This document shows positions 18,419 through 29,500 of a DNA stretch of 64,000 nucleotides, in pieces; position 1 is the first letter of the stretch; every line of letters starts with the position of its first letter. The stretch is from Flavobacteriales bacterium. GTDB taxonomy: Bacteria; Bacteroidota; Bacteroidia; Flavobacteriales_F; PHOS-HE28. The translations under genes and the position numbers were made by a program. Below the pieces are notes generated by a model. It searched no databases, was not told the DNA's origin, and saw only the letters and a program-made list of their open reading frames with translations. Where the stretch lies: NCBI GenBank assembly GCA_016717225.1, contig JADKGB010000037.1, forward strand, positions 186,001 to 250,000. Reading direction: 5' to 3'.

Positions 18419-19435
18419 GTGCGAACGGATCACGACCTGATCATTATTGGCCACGGCTTGGCAGGCGGCGTTTTGGCAGCCACGGCTGTCAACAGGGGAA
18501 TGCGTGTTCGCGTGTTCGATGCACCCAAAAGCGGTCAGGCATCGCGCGTGGCTGCAGGAATTGTGAATCCGATCGTTCTGCGGCGAATGGTCCCCAGTTG
18601 GCGCGCCGCTGAAATGTTGGTTTGTGCGGAAGCCTTCTTCAAGACACCCCATTGGCATCCGATCCCCATGGTGCGAATTTTCGGGAACGCGCAAGAAGAG
18701 AATTATTGGATCCGCTCAGAAGCCGATGAACAAGCTGCGCCCTTTCTATCGCGTGAGCAACGCGTGGATGTGGATCGAGCGGATATTGATCGCGGTATCG
18801 GTTATGGGATCGTGAACCGTTGCGCGTGGTTGGATGTGAATGCATGGCTCGATGAACAACGCACAGCACTGATCCATTCAAACCATTTCCGGGAAGAGTG
18901 GATCTCGAAGGAGGACATCGTTGAACACGCTGATCATGCGATGGCAAAGGGTGAAAGCGCTTCGTTCGTCGTGTTGTGCGAAGGTCCCTTCACCGCAGTT
19001 CCCGGACTTGTCCCGGCGAGGGGCGAATTGCTCACAGTGCGCATTCCTGGCTTGGGGCTGAAGACCATGATCCATCGAGGCGCTTTCCTGCTTCCGCTGG
19101 GCGATGACCTCTATCGGGTTGGGTCAACATTCGCGTGGGACGATCTCTTTGTAGGCCCCACAGAAGAAGGAAAACAGGTGTTGCTTGAACGCTTGCTCAA
19201 GATCACACGGTTACCAGTCGAACTGATCGAGCACGCAGCAGGTGTTCGCCCGGCTGCACGCGATCGGCGCCCGATCATGGGTCTGGTTGGAGGGGGATCG
19301 CGGATCGCGGTATTGAATGGTTTTGGCTCGCGCGGAGTTTTGCTGACGCCTTGGGGTTCGGCGCACTTGTTGGATCATTTGTTGCTTGGCCAAGAGCTGG
19401 ATCCGGAGGTGAACGCCGCCAGGTTCTCAGTTTAG
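18419..19435 (+). CDS. FAD-dependent oxidoreductase (DAO family)
   Basis: The 338-residue protein begins with a dinucleotide-binding motif, LIIIGHGLAGGVLA (residues 7-20), followed by RVRVFDA at the end of strand 2, as in DAO-type amine or amino-acid oxidases. A second signature is the C-terminal VLNGFGSRGVLLTPWGS, where the flavin and substrate carboxylate bind in this family. The GTG at 18419 is the start because it leaves six residues before the Rossmann strand and no ATG is available. Substrate unknown; glycine oxidase or MnmC-like activity are possibilities but nothing decides between them. No fused methyltransferase domain is present. Confidence 0.82.
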   Translation: MRTDHDLIIIGHGLAGGVLAATAVNRGMRVRVFDAPKSGQASRVAAGIVNPIVLRRMVPSWRAAEMLVCAEAFFKTPHWHPIPMVRIFGNAQEENYWIRSEADEQAAPFLSREQRVDVDRADIDRGIGYGIVNRCAWLDVNAWLDEQRTALIHSNHFREEWISKEDIVEHADHAMAKGESASFVVLCEGPFTAVPGLVPARGELLTVRIPGLGLKTMIHRGAFLLPLGDDLYRVGSTFAWDDLFVGPTEEGKQVLLERLLKITRLPVELIEHAAGVRPAARDRRPIMGLVGGGSRIAVLNGFGSRGVLLTPWGSAHLLDHLLLGQELDPEVNAARFSV

Positions 19436-19657
19436 AATATCGCTGGGGACACGAAGAAGTTCGTCTCGAAGTTCGGCGTCCATGTTCGCTTGGTCAATTC
19501 CTGTTGGATCGAGTGAACTCCAGAGCGCCACACGTGTACGGCCATGCATATTCAAAGGAGGATAACTGACTTGATCACACCCGCAAGAAAAGCGCGCCGT
19601 GATGGAACAAGCGGTGTATTAGCAGTTTTTCACGCCGCACAATTGCACCTTTGCCCA

Positions 19658-22600
19658 ATGCGTAATTCGCTTCTGTTCCTGTTTTCGTTCACGATCCTCG
19701 TCGCTGTATCCTGCAACAACCAACGCAAGACCGTGAGTGCTGAGCCTTTGAAGGAAACCGATCCCCGCTGGGTGCAGGTGGATTCGCTCTCGAACATCGG
19801 GCAATACGCCGATGCACTTTCACTCACAGACACGATCGTTGCTGAAGCCCGTGCTTCTGGCGACTACCAATTGGAATTCCGTGCTCTTATGAGCCGTGCA
19901 CGTTTCCAGCAAATGACCGGCGTAGAGGATGCGGTCATGATCGGTGAATTCGAGGCACGTGCGAAGTCGGCTTCATTCCCCCTGAACGCGTTGCTGCATA
20001 GTGTGATCGGCGAGCAATACTGGAGTTATTATCAGAACGATCGTTGGGCGATCCTTCAGCGGACCGCCACGCAGGATGATCCGCGTGACATGGCCACGTG
20101 GAGCCAGCCCACTTTTATGCGGAAGGTGATCAGTGAGTATCGTGCCTCGTTGATCGAAGTTGATAGCTTGAAGCTCGTTCCAGTTGGTGGCGTTGCGCGG
20201 ATCCTTGCTGACCCGAAAGCCGACGGATCGCTTCGACCCACGTTGTTCGATCTGCTCGCCCATCGCGCTCTGGTCGTATTCAGCAACACTGAAACACGCC
20301 TTGCGGAGCCCGCTTCCCGCTTCACACTGAAAGACCCACGTGCGTTCTCCCTGTTCGAGGAGTTTGCCGTAAAACCCTTCGCGCATCCGGACAGTACGAG
20401 CTGGGAGTTGCAGGCAATGAAGATCTTCCAACAGCTCGAACGATCGCATCTGAGCGATAGCGAACCTGATGCGCTGGTGGATGTCGCACTGTTGCGCTTG
20501 CGTTACGTGCGCGAGCGGAGCAACCTTGGGAACAAGGACACACTTTACTTAAGGGCGTTGGAGGCGATGGCTACGCGCGTGCCCAATGACAGTTGCTGGA
20601 GTTCGGTGACCTTGGATATCGCGCGGTGGCATAGCGACATGGGTGCGAAATTCCAGAGGCTCGCACCTGAGTTGAACAAGTGGGAGCGCAAGACCGCACT
20701 GGGCTTTTGTGATCAAGCGATCCAGAAATTCCCCATGAGCCCGGGGGCATTGGATGCGCAAGTATTGAAGGCACAATTGCTCGATGCGAACGTGCAGATG
20801 CAAGGTGAAGAAGCGGTGCAGCCGGCGCATCCGTTCAAGGTGGCGGTCACTTACAAGAACGTGCCCAAAGTGTGGTTCCGCATTGTGACGGATGAGTGGA
20901 CACCGAACAGCTACTTGAACCGCAACAACCAGGAACCCGAAGAGAAGCTCATCGAACGCAAGTCGATCCGTGATTGGTCCGTCGTTATGCCGGATGATGG
21001 CGACTTGAACGATCATCTCACAGAGGTCCCCGTGGATGGACTGCCTCTCGGCCATTACGCGATCGTCATGTGTGATAGCAGCGGCTTCAAGGCGAAAGTG
21101 GACAACATCGCTTTCGCGCGTTTCTGGGTAACGCAATTAGCGATGTCGCAACGCACGCATAACGGGAGCACAAGTGTGCTGGTGTTGGATCGTTCCACAG
21201 GAGCACCGAAAACGGGAGCGAGCGTGGTGCCTTGGACATGGAAGAACGGATACGGTCAGGACGGTTTTGTACGCGGCGAACCAGTTGTCGTTGGAACGGA
21301 TGGCTATGCTCGTGCAGTTCAGCATGAACAACAAACGCGGATCGCCTGGGAATTGGTCGATGGCCAGGACCGTTACATTAGTCAGCAAACGTGGGTCGGA
21401 TATGGTGGTGGCGCAGAACCGCAGGAACCCGTTCGCACGTTCCTGTTCACCGACCGCGCGATCTATCGCCCTGGTCAGCCGGTGATGTTCAAGGGCCTTG
21501 TGACAAAGAAGAACGGGAAGAGCACCGAAGTGGTTCCGAGCTTCAAGACGACGATCACCTTCTACGACGTCAATGGCGAGAAAGTAGATGCGCTGGATGT
21601 GACGACGGATGCCTTCGGGTCCTTCAACGGAACATTCACGGCGCCGCAAGGAACACTCACCGGAAGCATGTCGTTACAGACGGAGCATGGGTCGCAACAG
21701 ATACAAGTTGAAGAGTACAAGCGCCCAACGTTCGAAGTGGTTTTCGATGAGATCGCGGGCCAGCCGAAGCTGGGGCAAGAGGCGATCGTAACCGGGATCG
21801 CGAAGAGCTACGCAGGCGTTCCGCTAGATGGAGCCAAAGTGCAGTGGACAGTGAAACGCAGTGCGCACATGCCTTGGTGGTGTGGGTGGTATTACCGCGG
21901 TTGGTTGCCTTGGGGCAGCAGCACACAGGTGGCGCAAGGTGAAGCGATGTGCGATGCACAAGGCAAGTTCAGCGTGAAGTTCAAAGCTGAAGCGGATGAT
22001 CAGTTCCCACGCGGCGCGGACCCAACGTTCAACTTCGAGGTGGAAGCGAGCGCTACGGACATCAATGGCGAAACGCAGAACAGCAGTACCAGTTTGAGCC
22101 TTGGATACCGGAGCATCAACATCGAATTGGGCATCGGTGAAAGTCTCGACCGTTCCACATCGGACAGCATTGATGTGCATGTGGCCAACCTCAACGGCCA
22201 GCGTGTGGATGTTCCATTGGATGTCCGCGTTTACAAGTTGCAAGCGCCACCCACGCCGATCCGGGATAGACAGTGGGAGCGTCCAGACCGGTTCGTGATC
22301 ACGCGTGAAGAACACGCGCAACGCTTTCCGCAGGATGTGTATACCAATGAGAACGACCCGCTCGAGTGGGTCAAGGGCAATGAGGTGAAACAGGAACGCG
22401 GTTATGTGGCAGGCAACAAACGAATGTCTGTTCGCGAAGCGCGCACATGGGAAGTTGGCAAGTACCTGATAGAGGCATCAGCGAAAGATGAAAGCGGCAC
22501 CGAGGTGAAGGTGAGCAAGGCGTTCACGGTCTTCGATCCGGCGATCCAGAACACGGGCTTTGTTGGCGAAGCCTTCCATTGTGAGGCGGTGGGATCTCGT

Positions 22601-24268
22601 GCAGAACCGGGAGAAAAGGCCAGGCTCTTGTTGAGCAGCGCGCTACCGGATGGCCGTGTGTTGATGGAAGTTGAGCGTGCAGGCAGGATCGCGGTGAGCC
22701 GTTGGTTCATCCTGAAGAACACGCAGCAACTGGTGGAGTTGCCGGTGCTTGAGGACGACCGCGGTGGCTTCACTGTTCATCTTTTGTCTGTTGAGCGTGG
22801 CCTTGTTCATAGTGAAAGCAAGTTCATTGATGTGCCGTGGACGAACAAGGAACTGAAGGTTGAATGGATGAGCTTTCGCGACAAGTTGTTGCCCGGAAGT
22901 GACGAAGAGTGGCGCTTGAAGATCACCGGCAGCAAGGGCGAAAAAGTCGCGGCGCAATTGCTTGGCGGCATGTACGATGCTTCGCTCGACCACTTCGTTC
23001 CGCATGGCTGGGACATGCCCATTTGGCAAACGAACTATGCACAACTTGGTTGGCAGCGGCAGGAGCCGTTCGGTACGGCGAACGGGCAACAGATCTGGCG
23101 GGAGCGTTCGTATCCCGGCGGTGCAACACGTATCTATCCTGAGCTGAACAACTTCGGATATGCCTATGAGTTCGCTCGCAGGCGTTTCGCCAATAGTGGA
23201 TTGAAGGCATTGGAAATGATAATGGTTGGCAATGCGGTAGCAGAGTCCGCACCACCATCCGAGGGCGATGGCGCATTCGCTTTCACCGCGGACGCCAAGA
23301 AATCGGAAAAGGGTAATGAGGAAAGCACAGACACCCCGACACCGAATGATGCAACGAAGAGCGCTGGTGACGCGCAACCACTGCGCAGCGACTTCCGCGA
23401 AACCGCGTTCTTCTTCCCGGATCTGCTCACCGACCGCGATGGCAGCATTGTATTACGCTTCAAGACGCCCGATGCGCTTACTCGCTGGAAAGTCATGGGC
23501 TTGGCACACACCAAGGATCTGCAGCTCGCGCAGTTCACACGCGAAACCGTCACGCAGAAGCCGTTGATGATCGTTCCCAACCTGCCGCGTTTCCTGCGCA
23601 GCGGAGACAGGATCACACTCACGGCGAAGATCAATGTGATCGAACAAGGCCGTGCCGAAGGCCTCGCATCGCTCGAGCTTTTCGATCCGTACACCAACGC
23701 ATCGCTCAACAAGATATTCGGCGTGCAGGTTAAGGACCAAGCGTTCGTTGCGGCTATTGGAGCGAGCGCTGTGGTGGAATGGAGCATCGCCGTTCCCGAA
23801 GGCGTGGATGTATGCGGTTTGCGCATCACCGCGAAGAGCAAGGGTGGACCGCGCAGTACGATCGTTGCATCCGATGGAGAGGAGCGTGCATTGCCGGTGC
23901 TCACGGACAAAGTGCTGGTTACCGAGAGCCTTCCGCTTTGGGCAAGCAAGGCCGGCACGAAGACGTTCACACTCGAGAAGCTCAAGAGCAATACGAGCAC
24001 AACATTGCGCAACCAGTCGTTGAAGCTCGAATACACCCCGAACCCCGCGTGGTATGCTGTGCAAGCACTTCCGTACTTGATGGAGTTCCCGCATGAATGC
24101 ACGGAGCAAACGTTCAGTCGCTACTATGCGAACAGGTTGGCTGCGCACATCGTGGAAGAACGGCCTGCGGTGAAGAAGATCTTCGAAGAATGGAAGAAGG
24201 CTGGCCCCGAAGCGTTCGCGAGCAAATTGGAAAAGAACCAGGATCTCAAAAACGGTGTTGCTTGCTGA
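19658..24268 (+). CDS. Bacterial alpha-2-macroglobulin lipoprotein, N-terminal 3/4 (frame broken)
   Basis: Bacterial alpha-2-macroglobulins are envelope proteins thought to trap proteases. The ATG at 19658 gives a lipoprotein signal peptide with Cys at about residue 19 (VAVSCNNQ). A helical region leads into MG and bait-type beta domains; RAIYRPGQPVMFKGL marks the MG2/MG3 entry, and TAFFFPDLLTDRDG with DALTRWKVMG marks the C-terminal half. CTEQ at residues 1481-1484 (24098-24109) matches the thioester motif CxEQ. Reading stops early because of AAAAA at 24248-24252: with four A's the frame runs on as DLKTVLLAETPWV into the next fragment, giving 2,025 residues overall. No pbpC gene is adjacent. 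The upstream open part from 19544 lacks a signal peptide and is rejected. Confidence 0.9.
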   Translation: MRNSLLFLFSFTILVAVSCNNQRKTVSAEPLKETDPRWVQVDSLSNIGQYADALSLTDTIVAEARASGDYQLEFRALMSRARFQQMTGVEDAVMIGEFEARAKSASFPLNALLHSVIGEQYWSYYQNDRWAILQRTATQDDPRDMATWSQPTFMRKVISEYRASLIEVDSLKLVPVGGVARILADPKADGSLRPTLFDLLAHRALVVFSNTETRLAEPASRFTLKDPRAFSLFEEFAVKPFAHPDSTSWELQAMKIFQQLERSHLSDSEPDALVDVALLRLRYVRERSNLGNKDTLYLRALEAMATRVPNDSCWSSVTLDIARWHSDMGAKFQRLAPELNKWERKTALGFCDQAIQKFPMSPGALDAQVLKAQLLDANVQMQGEEAVQPAHPFKVAVTYKNVPKVWFRIVTDEWTPNSYLNRNNQEPEEKLIERKSIRDWSVVMPDDGDLNDHLTEVPVDGLPLGHYAIVMCDSSGFKAKVDNIAFARFWVTQLAMSQRTHNGSTSVLVLDRSTGAPKTGASVVPWTWKNGYGQDGFVRGEPVVVGTDGYARAVQHEQQTRIAWELVDGQDRYISQQTWVGYGGGAEPQEPVRTFLFTDRAIYRPGQPVMFKGLVTKKNGKSTEVVPSFKTTITFYDVNGEKVDALDVTTDAFGSFNGTFTAPQGTLTGSMSLQTEHGSQQIQVEEYKRPTFEVVFDEIAGQPKLGQEAIVTGIAKSYAGVPLDGAKVQWTVKRSAHMPWWCGWYYRGWLPWGSSTQVAQGEAMCDAQGKFSVKFKAEADDQFPRGADPTFNFEVEASATDINGETQNSSTSLSLGYRSINIELGIGESLDRSTSDSIDVHVANLNGQRVDVPLDVRVYKLQAPPTPIRDRQWERPDRFVITREEHAQRFPQDVYTNENDPLEWVKGNEVKQERGYVAGNKRMSVREARTWEVGKYLIEASAKDESGTEVKVSKAFTVFDPAIQNTGFVGEAFHCEAVGSRAEPGEKARLLLSSALPDGRVLMEVERAGRIAVSRWFILKNTQQLVELPVLEDDRGGFTVHLLSVERGLVHSESKFIDVPWTNKELKVEWMSFRDKLLPGSDEEWRLKITGSKGEKVAAQLLGGMYDASLDHFVPHGWDMPIWQTNYAQLGWQRQEPFGTANGQQIWRERSYPGGATRIYPELNNFGYAYEFARRRFANSGLKALEMIMVGNAVAESAPPSEGDGAFAFTADAKKSEKGNEESTDTPTPNDATKSAGDAQPLRSDFRETAFFFPDLLTDRDGSIVLRFKTPDALTRWKVMGLAHTKDLQLAQFTRETVTQKPLMIVPNLPRFLRSGDRITLTAKINVIEQGRAEGLASLELFDPYTNASLNKIFGVQVKDQAFVAAIGASAVVEWSIAVPEGVDVCGLRITAKSKGGPRSTIVASDGEERALPVLTDKVLVTESLPLWASKAGTKTFTLEKLKSNTSTTLRNQSLKLEYTPNPAWYAVQALPYLMEFPHECTEQTFSRYYANRLAAHIVEERPAVKKIFEEWKKAGPEAFASKLEKNQDLKNGVAC

Positions 24269-25736
24269 AACGCCATGGGTAGTGAACGCGCGCAGCGAAC
24301 GCGAAAGCAAACAGCGCATTGGCCTGTTGTTTGACATGCAGCGCATGGCCAGTGAAGAGGCGCAAGCCTTGAAAAAACTGCGCGACATGCAAATGCCCAA
24401 TGGTGCCTGGCCGTGGTGGAGCGGCATGCAGGAGAGCCGATGGATCACACAGCACATCGTTGCTGGTCTCGGTCATCTGGAGCAATTGAAAGCTGCCGAT
24501 CTGCGCGAGGATGGCCAGAGCCAACAGATGGTGAAGAACGCGGTGCGCTGGTTGGATGGTGAAGTGGAGCGCGACTACCAGCGGATGTTGAAGGACTACA
24601 AGAAAGAGGATCTGGCGAAGTACCGTCCGGGTTATTCAGAGATCCAATTCCTGTATGCGCGCAGCATGTTCAAGCGCTGGCCGATCGATGGTGCCACGAG
24701 CACAGCGGTTCGCTTCTATCAGGAGCGCATAACGAAGGAGTGGTTGGGTTATGGACTGCAAGAGCAGGCCATGATCGCACTTGCCTTGGACCGGATGGGC
24801 GACCACAAAACGCCAGCACTCATACTGGAGTCGTTGCGCCAACGCGCCACCAAGAGCGAAGAGCTTGGCATGTATTGGAAAGACTTCATCGGTGGAATGG
24901 ACTGGTCAGGTTTTCCTACGGAAACACACGCATTGATGATCGAGGCTTTCCACGAAGTGGGCAAGGACGAAGCGAGTGTGAACGCATTGCGTACCTATCT
25001 GTTGAAGCTGAAGCAGACCACGGATTGGAAGACAACGAAAGCCACTGCCGAAGCGTGTTATGCCTTGCTGCTCACCGGCCCAACTTGGTTGGATGAAGCT
25101 GATGCACCCGTGATCACGGTAGGCAGCGAAACGATCAAAGTGGACAAGACCGAAGCGGGCACGGGCGCGATCGAAAAGACTTGGGCCGCGCCGAATGTGA
25201 AGCCTGCGATGGGCACCGTTAACATCACCAGCAAAGCGGACAAACCCTCGTGGGGCGCGTTGCACTGGCAGTACTTCGAAAGCATGGACAAAGTGACGCC
25301 GCATGAAAGTCCGTTCAGCATCAAGAAGCAAGTGATGCTCACGGAGCAGAGCGACCAAGGGCCGAAACTCATACCGTTGAACGGAACCAAGAAATTGAAG
25401 GCCGGGGACAAGCTCACCATCCGCATCGAGCTGCGCACGGATCGTTACGTGGACTATGTACACATGAAGGATCTGCGTGCTTCGGGACTTGAGCCCACCG
25501 AAACAATGAGCGGCTACAAATACCAAGGTGGACTCGGCTATTACCAGAGCATTCGCGATGCGAGTACCAACTTCTTCTTTGACCGCATACCTCCCGGCAC
25601 GTATGTGTTCGAGTACGCGCTACGGGTTACACATGCTGGTGATTTCAGTAATGGCATCACCACGGCGATGTGCATGTATGCGCCGGAGTTCTCGAGCCAC
25701 AGCGAAGGCGTGCGCGTGAAGGTGGAAGGGGAATAA
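24255..25736 (+). CDS. Alpha-2-macroglobulin, C-terminal part (second fragment)
   Basis: These 493 codons continue the same protein in the next frame, beginning immediately after the thioester region. The sequence covers the alpha/alpha-barrel thioester domain (QRIGLLFDMQRM, NGAWPWWSGMQESRWITQHI) and the final receptor-binding-like beta domain (GDKLTIRIELRTDRYVDYVHMKDLR). The GTG at 24255 is only the first start-like codon after the break, not a true start. Removing one A at 24248-24252 joins the two halves exactly, so a sequence error is more likely than two genes. Function as for the preceding entry. Confidence 0.88.
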   Translation: MLLAETPWVVNARSERESKQRIGLLFDMQRMASEEAQALKKLRDMQMPNGAWPWWSGMQESRWITQHIVAGLGHLEQLKAADLREDGQSQQMVKNAVRWLDGEVERDYQRMLKDYKKEDLAKYRPGYSEIQFLYARSMFKRWPIDGATSTAVRFYQERITKEWLGYGLQEQAMIALALDRMGDHKTPALILESLRQRATKSEELGMYWKDFIGGMDWSGFPTETHALMIEAFHEVGKDEASVNALRTYLLKLKQTTDWKTTKATAEACYALLLTGPTWLDEADAPVITVGSETIKVDKTEAGTGAIEKTWAAPNVKPAMGTVNITSKADKPSWGALHWQYFESMDKVTPHESPFSIKKQVMLTEQSDQGPKLIPLNGTKKLKAGDKLTIRIELRTDRYVDYVHMKDLRASGLEPTETMSGYKYQGGLGYYQSIRDASTNFFFDRIPPGTYVFEYALRVTHAGDFSNGITTAMCMYAPEFSSHSEGVRVKVEGE

Positions 25737-25755
25737 CTACGAACTTCACCGGCTT

Positions 25756-26364
25756 ATGATGCACCGATCGCTGTTCAGTTTGTTCTTGTTCGCGTGCCTG
25801 GCACAAGCGCTTTCCGCGCAAGTCTCCACTGCTTGGCGCGCGAGTCTCGATGCCTACTGGTCGCACCTCGATGCGGAGTTCGCCGATAGCGCCACCTCAC
25901 CGCTCACCGCTGAGGACCGCGCCCACTTCGCGCACTTGGAGCACTTCCCGTTCGACAGCAGCTATTGTGTGAAGGCTTTGCTCACTCCCGCCGAGAAGGC
26001 CGAACCCTTCGCCATGAAGACCACTAAGACGCGCACGCCGATGTACAAGGCCCATGGCACGCTGCGCTTCCTGTTGAACGGCGAGGAGCGCACCCTCACA
26101 GTGTACGAAAGCGTACCCCCGCATCCCGGTTATGAGAACGAGATGTTCGTGCCGTTCACGGATCTCACCAATGGAAAGGAGACCTATGTCGTTGGTCGCT
26201 ATCTGGACCTGCAAGCACCGATCGATAGCTTGATCACGCTCGACTTCAACAAAGCATACAGCCCCTATTGCGCCTACAACGACAAGTACAGCTGTCCCGT
26301 GCCGCCACGCGAGAACCACCTGACCACGGAGGTGCGTGCGGGGGTGCTGAGGTTCCACGAGTGA
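25756..26364 (+). CDS. DUF1684 domain-containing exported protein
   Basis: This 202-residue protein has a short signal peptide (MMHRSLFSLFLFACLAQALSA) and the DUF1684 hallmark near the C-terminus: LDFNKAYSPYCAYNDKYSCP followed by PPRENHL and VRAGVLRF. The conserved Cys and Tyr/Asn residues of that motif are all present. The family is widespread but has no established function. It begins 19 bases after the alpha-2-macroglobulin gene on the same strand and may share its transcript. About 190 bases without a gene follow before the next start. Confidence 0.88.
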   Translation: MMHRSLFSLFLFACLAQALSAQVSTAWRASLDAYWSHLDAEFADSATSPLTAEDRAHFAHLEHFPFDSSYCVKALLTPAEKAEPFAMKTTKTRTPMYKAHGTLRFLLNGEERTLTVYESVPPHPGYENEMFVPFTDLTNGKETYVVGRYLDLQAPIDSLITLDFNKAYSPYCAYNDKYSCPVPPRENHLTTEVRAGVLRFHE

Positions 26365-26554
26365 TGGACGTCCGAAAGCCCCTCCTCTTGGCGGCTAGCA
26401 CACCAATGCGCGAGCGCCACGTTCTGTGATCGGTTCGGCCAGTACATCGGTGGAACCGGGTGATCCATCTGATCAGGCACGTGACAACCATCACCGATCC
26501 CTGTATTTTGCCGACTTCTCTTTGTAGTTCAACGCTTCACCACACTTCCATTCG

Positions 26555-29500
26555 ATGAACGTACGTCACGCCATCCTTTTCTTGGGCACTGTCCTTTCCT
26601 GCACAGCCTTGGCCCAAACCACCAGCAGTAACCTCGGCCGAATGCGGCCGGATGGGCAATACGAGATAAGCATTGACCGGGAAGTACCCGTGGAGTTCCT
26701 CGGCACTGTGCAACCCTTCACCAGCTGGGACAGCACGCAAGTGTTCCCGAACGTGGCGGTGAGGGACCGGAATGGGATCTTGGTGAAGCGCTATCCACCG
26801 GGCACCAAGGCTTCGCGCCTGCATGACCATGTGGACCCGACCGCACAGCCACAAGGCCTGGATCCGGCGCTCCAAACGGCAGGGCCGTTGCATGGCTTCG
26901 AGCGGGCGGTTGACCTATCGGTGGATGGCATCGTGTACAATGGCGTGAATCCACCGGACCCCTGCCTGTCCGTTGGTCCCAACCACGTGATCCAGATGAT
27001 CAATGGCCCTTCAGGAGCCTACTTCCGCATCTGCGACAAGAACCTGGCGACCATCGGCGCGGCACAGACCTACATGGACAACTTCCTCGCCGCGCAATTG
27101 AGCTACAGCGGATTGGGCGACCCGGTTGTGGTTTACGACGCATTGGCGGATCGCTGGCTCATTAGCGAGTTCACCAGCAACAACAACAACCTGATCGTCG
27201 CCATCTCCCAGACCCCCAACCCGACCGGGGCGTGGTACGTGTACAGCTACACCGCCACCAACTTCCCGGACTATCCGAAGTACGGCGTGTGGAACAATTG
27301 CTATGTGGTGACGAGCAACGAGAACTCGCCCGCTATCTACGCTCTGCCCCGCGCGAACATGCTCGCGGGAACCGCGGGCACGGCGGTGCGGTTCACGGTG
27401 TCTTCCTACGGCACGATCGGTTTCCAGGCGTGCACGCCCGTGCATTTCGGCGGCGGTGATGCGCCACCAGCAGGCGCTCCGGCGATGTTCATGCGCATGG
27501 CCGATGACGCTTGGACCACGAGCACCACGGATGTGGACCGCCTCGAACTGTGGAACATCAACTACAACGCGGGCACGCCGGCCAGTTCCACGATCACCGG
27601 CCCCACGGCGCTGAACACCGAGGCCTTCGACACCGGCCTGTGCGGCTACACTTCGTTCGCCTGCATGAACCAGCCCGGTAGCGCCACCACGCTCGATCCC
27701 CTGCGCGAGGTGCTGATGAACCGCATCTCCTACCGCAACCTCACCGCCACCCAAGGCTACGAAGGCATCGCCTGCAGCCACGTGACCGATGTGAGCTTTG
27801 GCTCCGACCGGGGCGGTGTCCGCTGGTACGAGCTGCACCGCACCGGCGGTTCGGCCAACCCATGGAGCATCTACCAACAGGGCACCTGGTCGCCGGACGC
27901 GAACGACCGTTGGATGAGCGGCATCGCCCTCAACCAGAACGGGGACATCGGGCTCAGCTACAACATCAGCGGCACTACCGGTGGCAATGTGTATCCCGGC
28001 ATCCGCTACACGGGCCGTTATCGTACCGACCCCTTGGGCCAGATGACCTTCGCCGAAACGAGCATCGTGGCGGGCGCAGCCAGCAATAGCAGCAACCGTT
28101 ACGGTGACTACGCTTCGCTGGATGTCGATCCGGCCGATGGCACCTCGTTCTACGGTACCGCACAGTACAACCCCGCCGCCGCTTGGAGCACGCGCATGTT
28201 CAAGTTCTCGTTCCCGGCGAACACCGGATGCACCTATCCTGTGGCCACCGCAACACCTGCCTGTGCGAACCTATCCCAGTACAACGTGGGAGTGAACCTC
28301 ACGAACATGGGCAGCGCGACGAGCATCGACATACAGGTGGATAATGACGCGGGAGGATCCAATGGCTACACCACGGTCCAGACCGTTACCGTTACGGGCA
28401 GCTACGGTCCGTTCGGTCCGTATGCGACGGGTTCCGCCGTGAATGTGCGCTTGCTGAACAACTTGGACGCGAACTGCAACCTGAACCTGAACAACGTGGT
28501 GGCCGTGTGCAATGGTCCGGGCTCCCAGTGCGCTTATTCCAGTACCGGCACCACGAACATCGCGGACAACACCACGGTCACCAACAGCATCGTCGTTCCG
28601 TCGCTCGGGGGTGCGACCATTACCGACCTGAACGTGTTCGTGAACCTCACGCACACCTACACGGCGGACCTGCGCCTGTCTCTGCAAAGTCCAACGGGGA
28701 CGATCATCAACATGATCGCCTCCGGGTTGTGCACGGACAACGACAACATCATCGTTGAGTTCGACCAGCAGGCCGCGAACCTCATCGGTGCCGTATGCCC
28801 GATGAACAACATCTTCGCCCGGCCATCCTCCTCCTTCGCCGGGTTCAACAGCGAGGTAATGCAGGGCAACTGGACCTTGCGCGTACAGGATGCGGCCACG
28901 GGCGATGTCGGCACCATCAACAGCTGGTGTTTGATTCCCACGTTGTCCTCGCCGAATGTTCTGGTTTCGCCGAAAGTGTTCTTGGAAGGACCCTATGACA
29001 TTGGGACAGGTCTGATGGGGGACGGCCTGCGCAGCGCATCGCTCATCCCGACGACACAACCGTTCACCACCTTGGGCTATGCTTTCACAGGAGCACCGGG
29101 AGCTGGTGGAACCGTAGTTGGAAGCGTGTTCACCACCACGGGCAACAACGCGATCGTGGATTGGGTGATCGTTGAGCTCCGCAACCCGGCCTCGCCCGCC
29201 TCGGTATTGGTGAGCTGTGCAGCGCTCGTTCAGCGCGATGGGGATGTGGTGGCGCTGAACGGTACCTCACCGGTCAGTCTCACCATCGGTGCTGGCAGCT
29301 ACCATGTGACCGTGCGGCACCGCAACCACCTGGGGGCGATGACCAACGCGGCCGTTGCCCTTTCCGCCGCCACCACGACGGTGGACCTGACCAGTGCGGC
29401 CACAGCGACCTTCGGCACCGATGCGCGCAAAACGGTGGGAAGTATCCAAGCGCTCTGGACCGGTGACGTCAGCTTCAACAAGACATTGGCATACGTGGGC

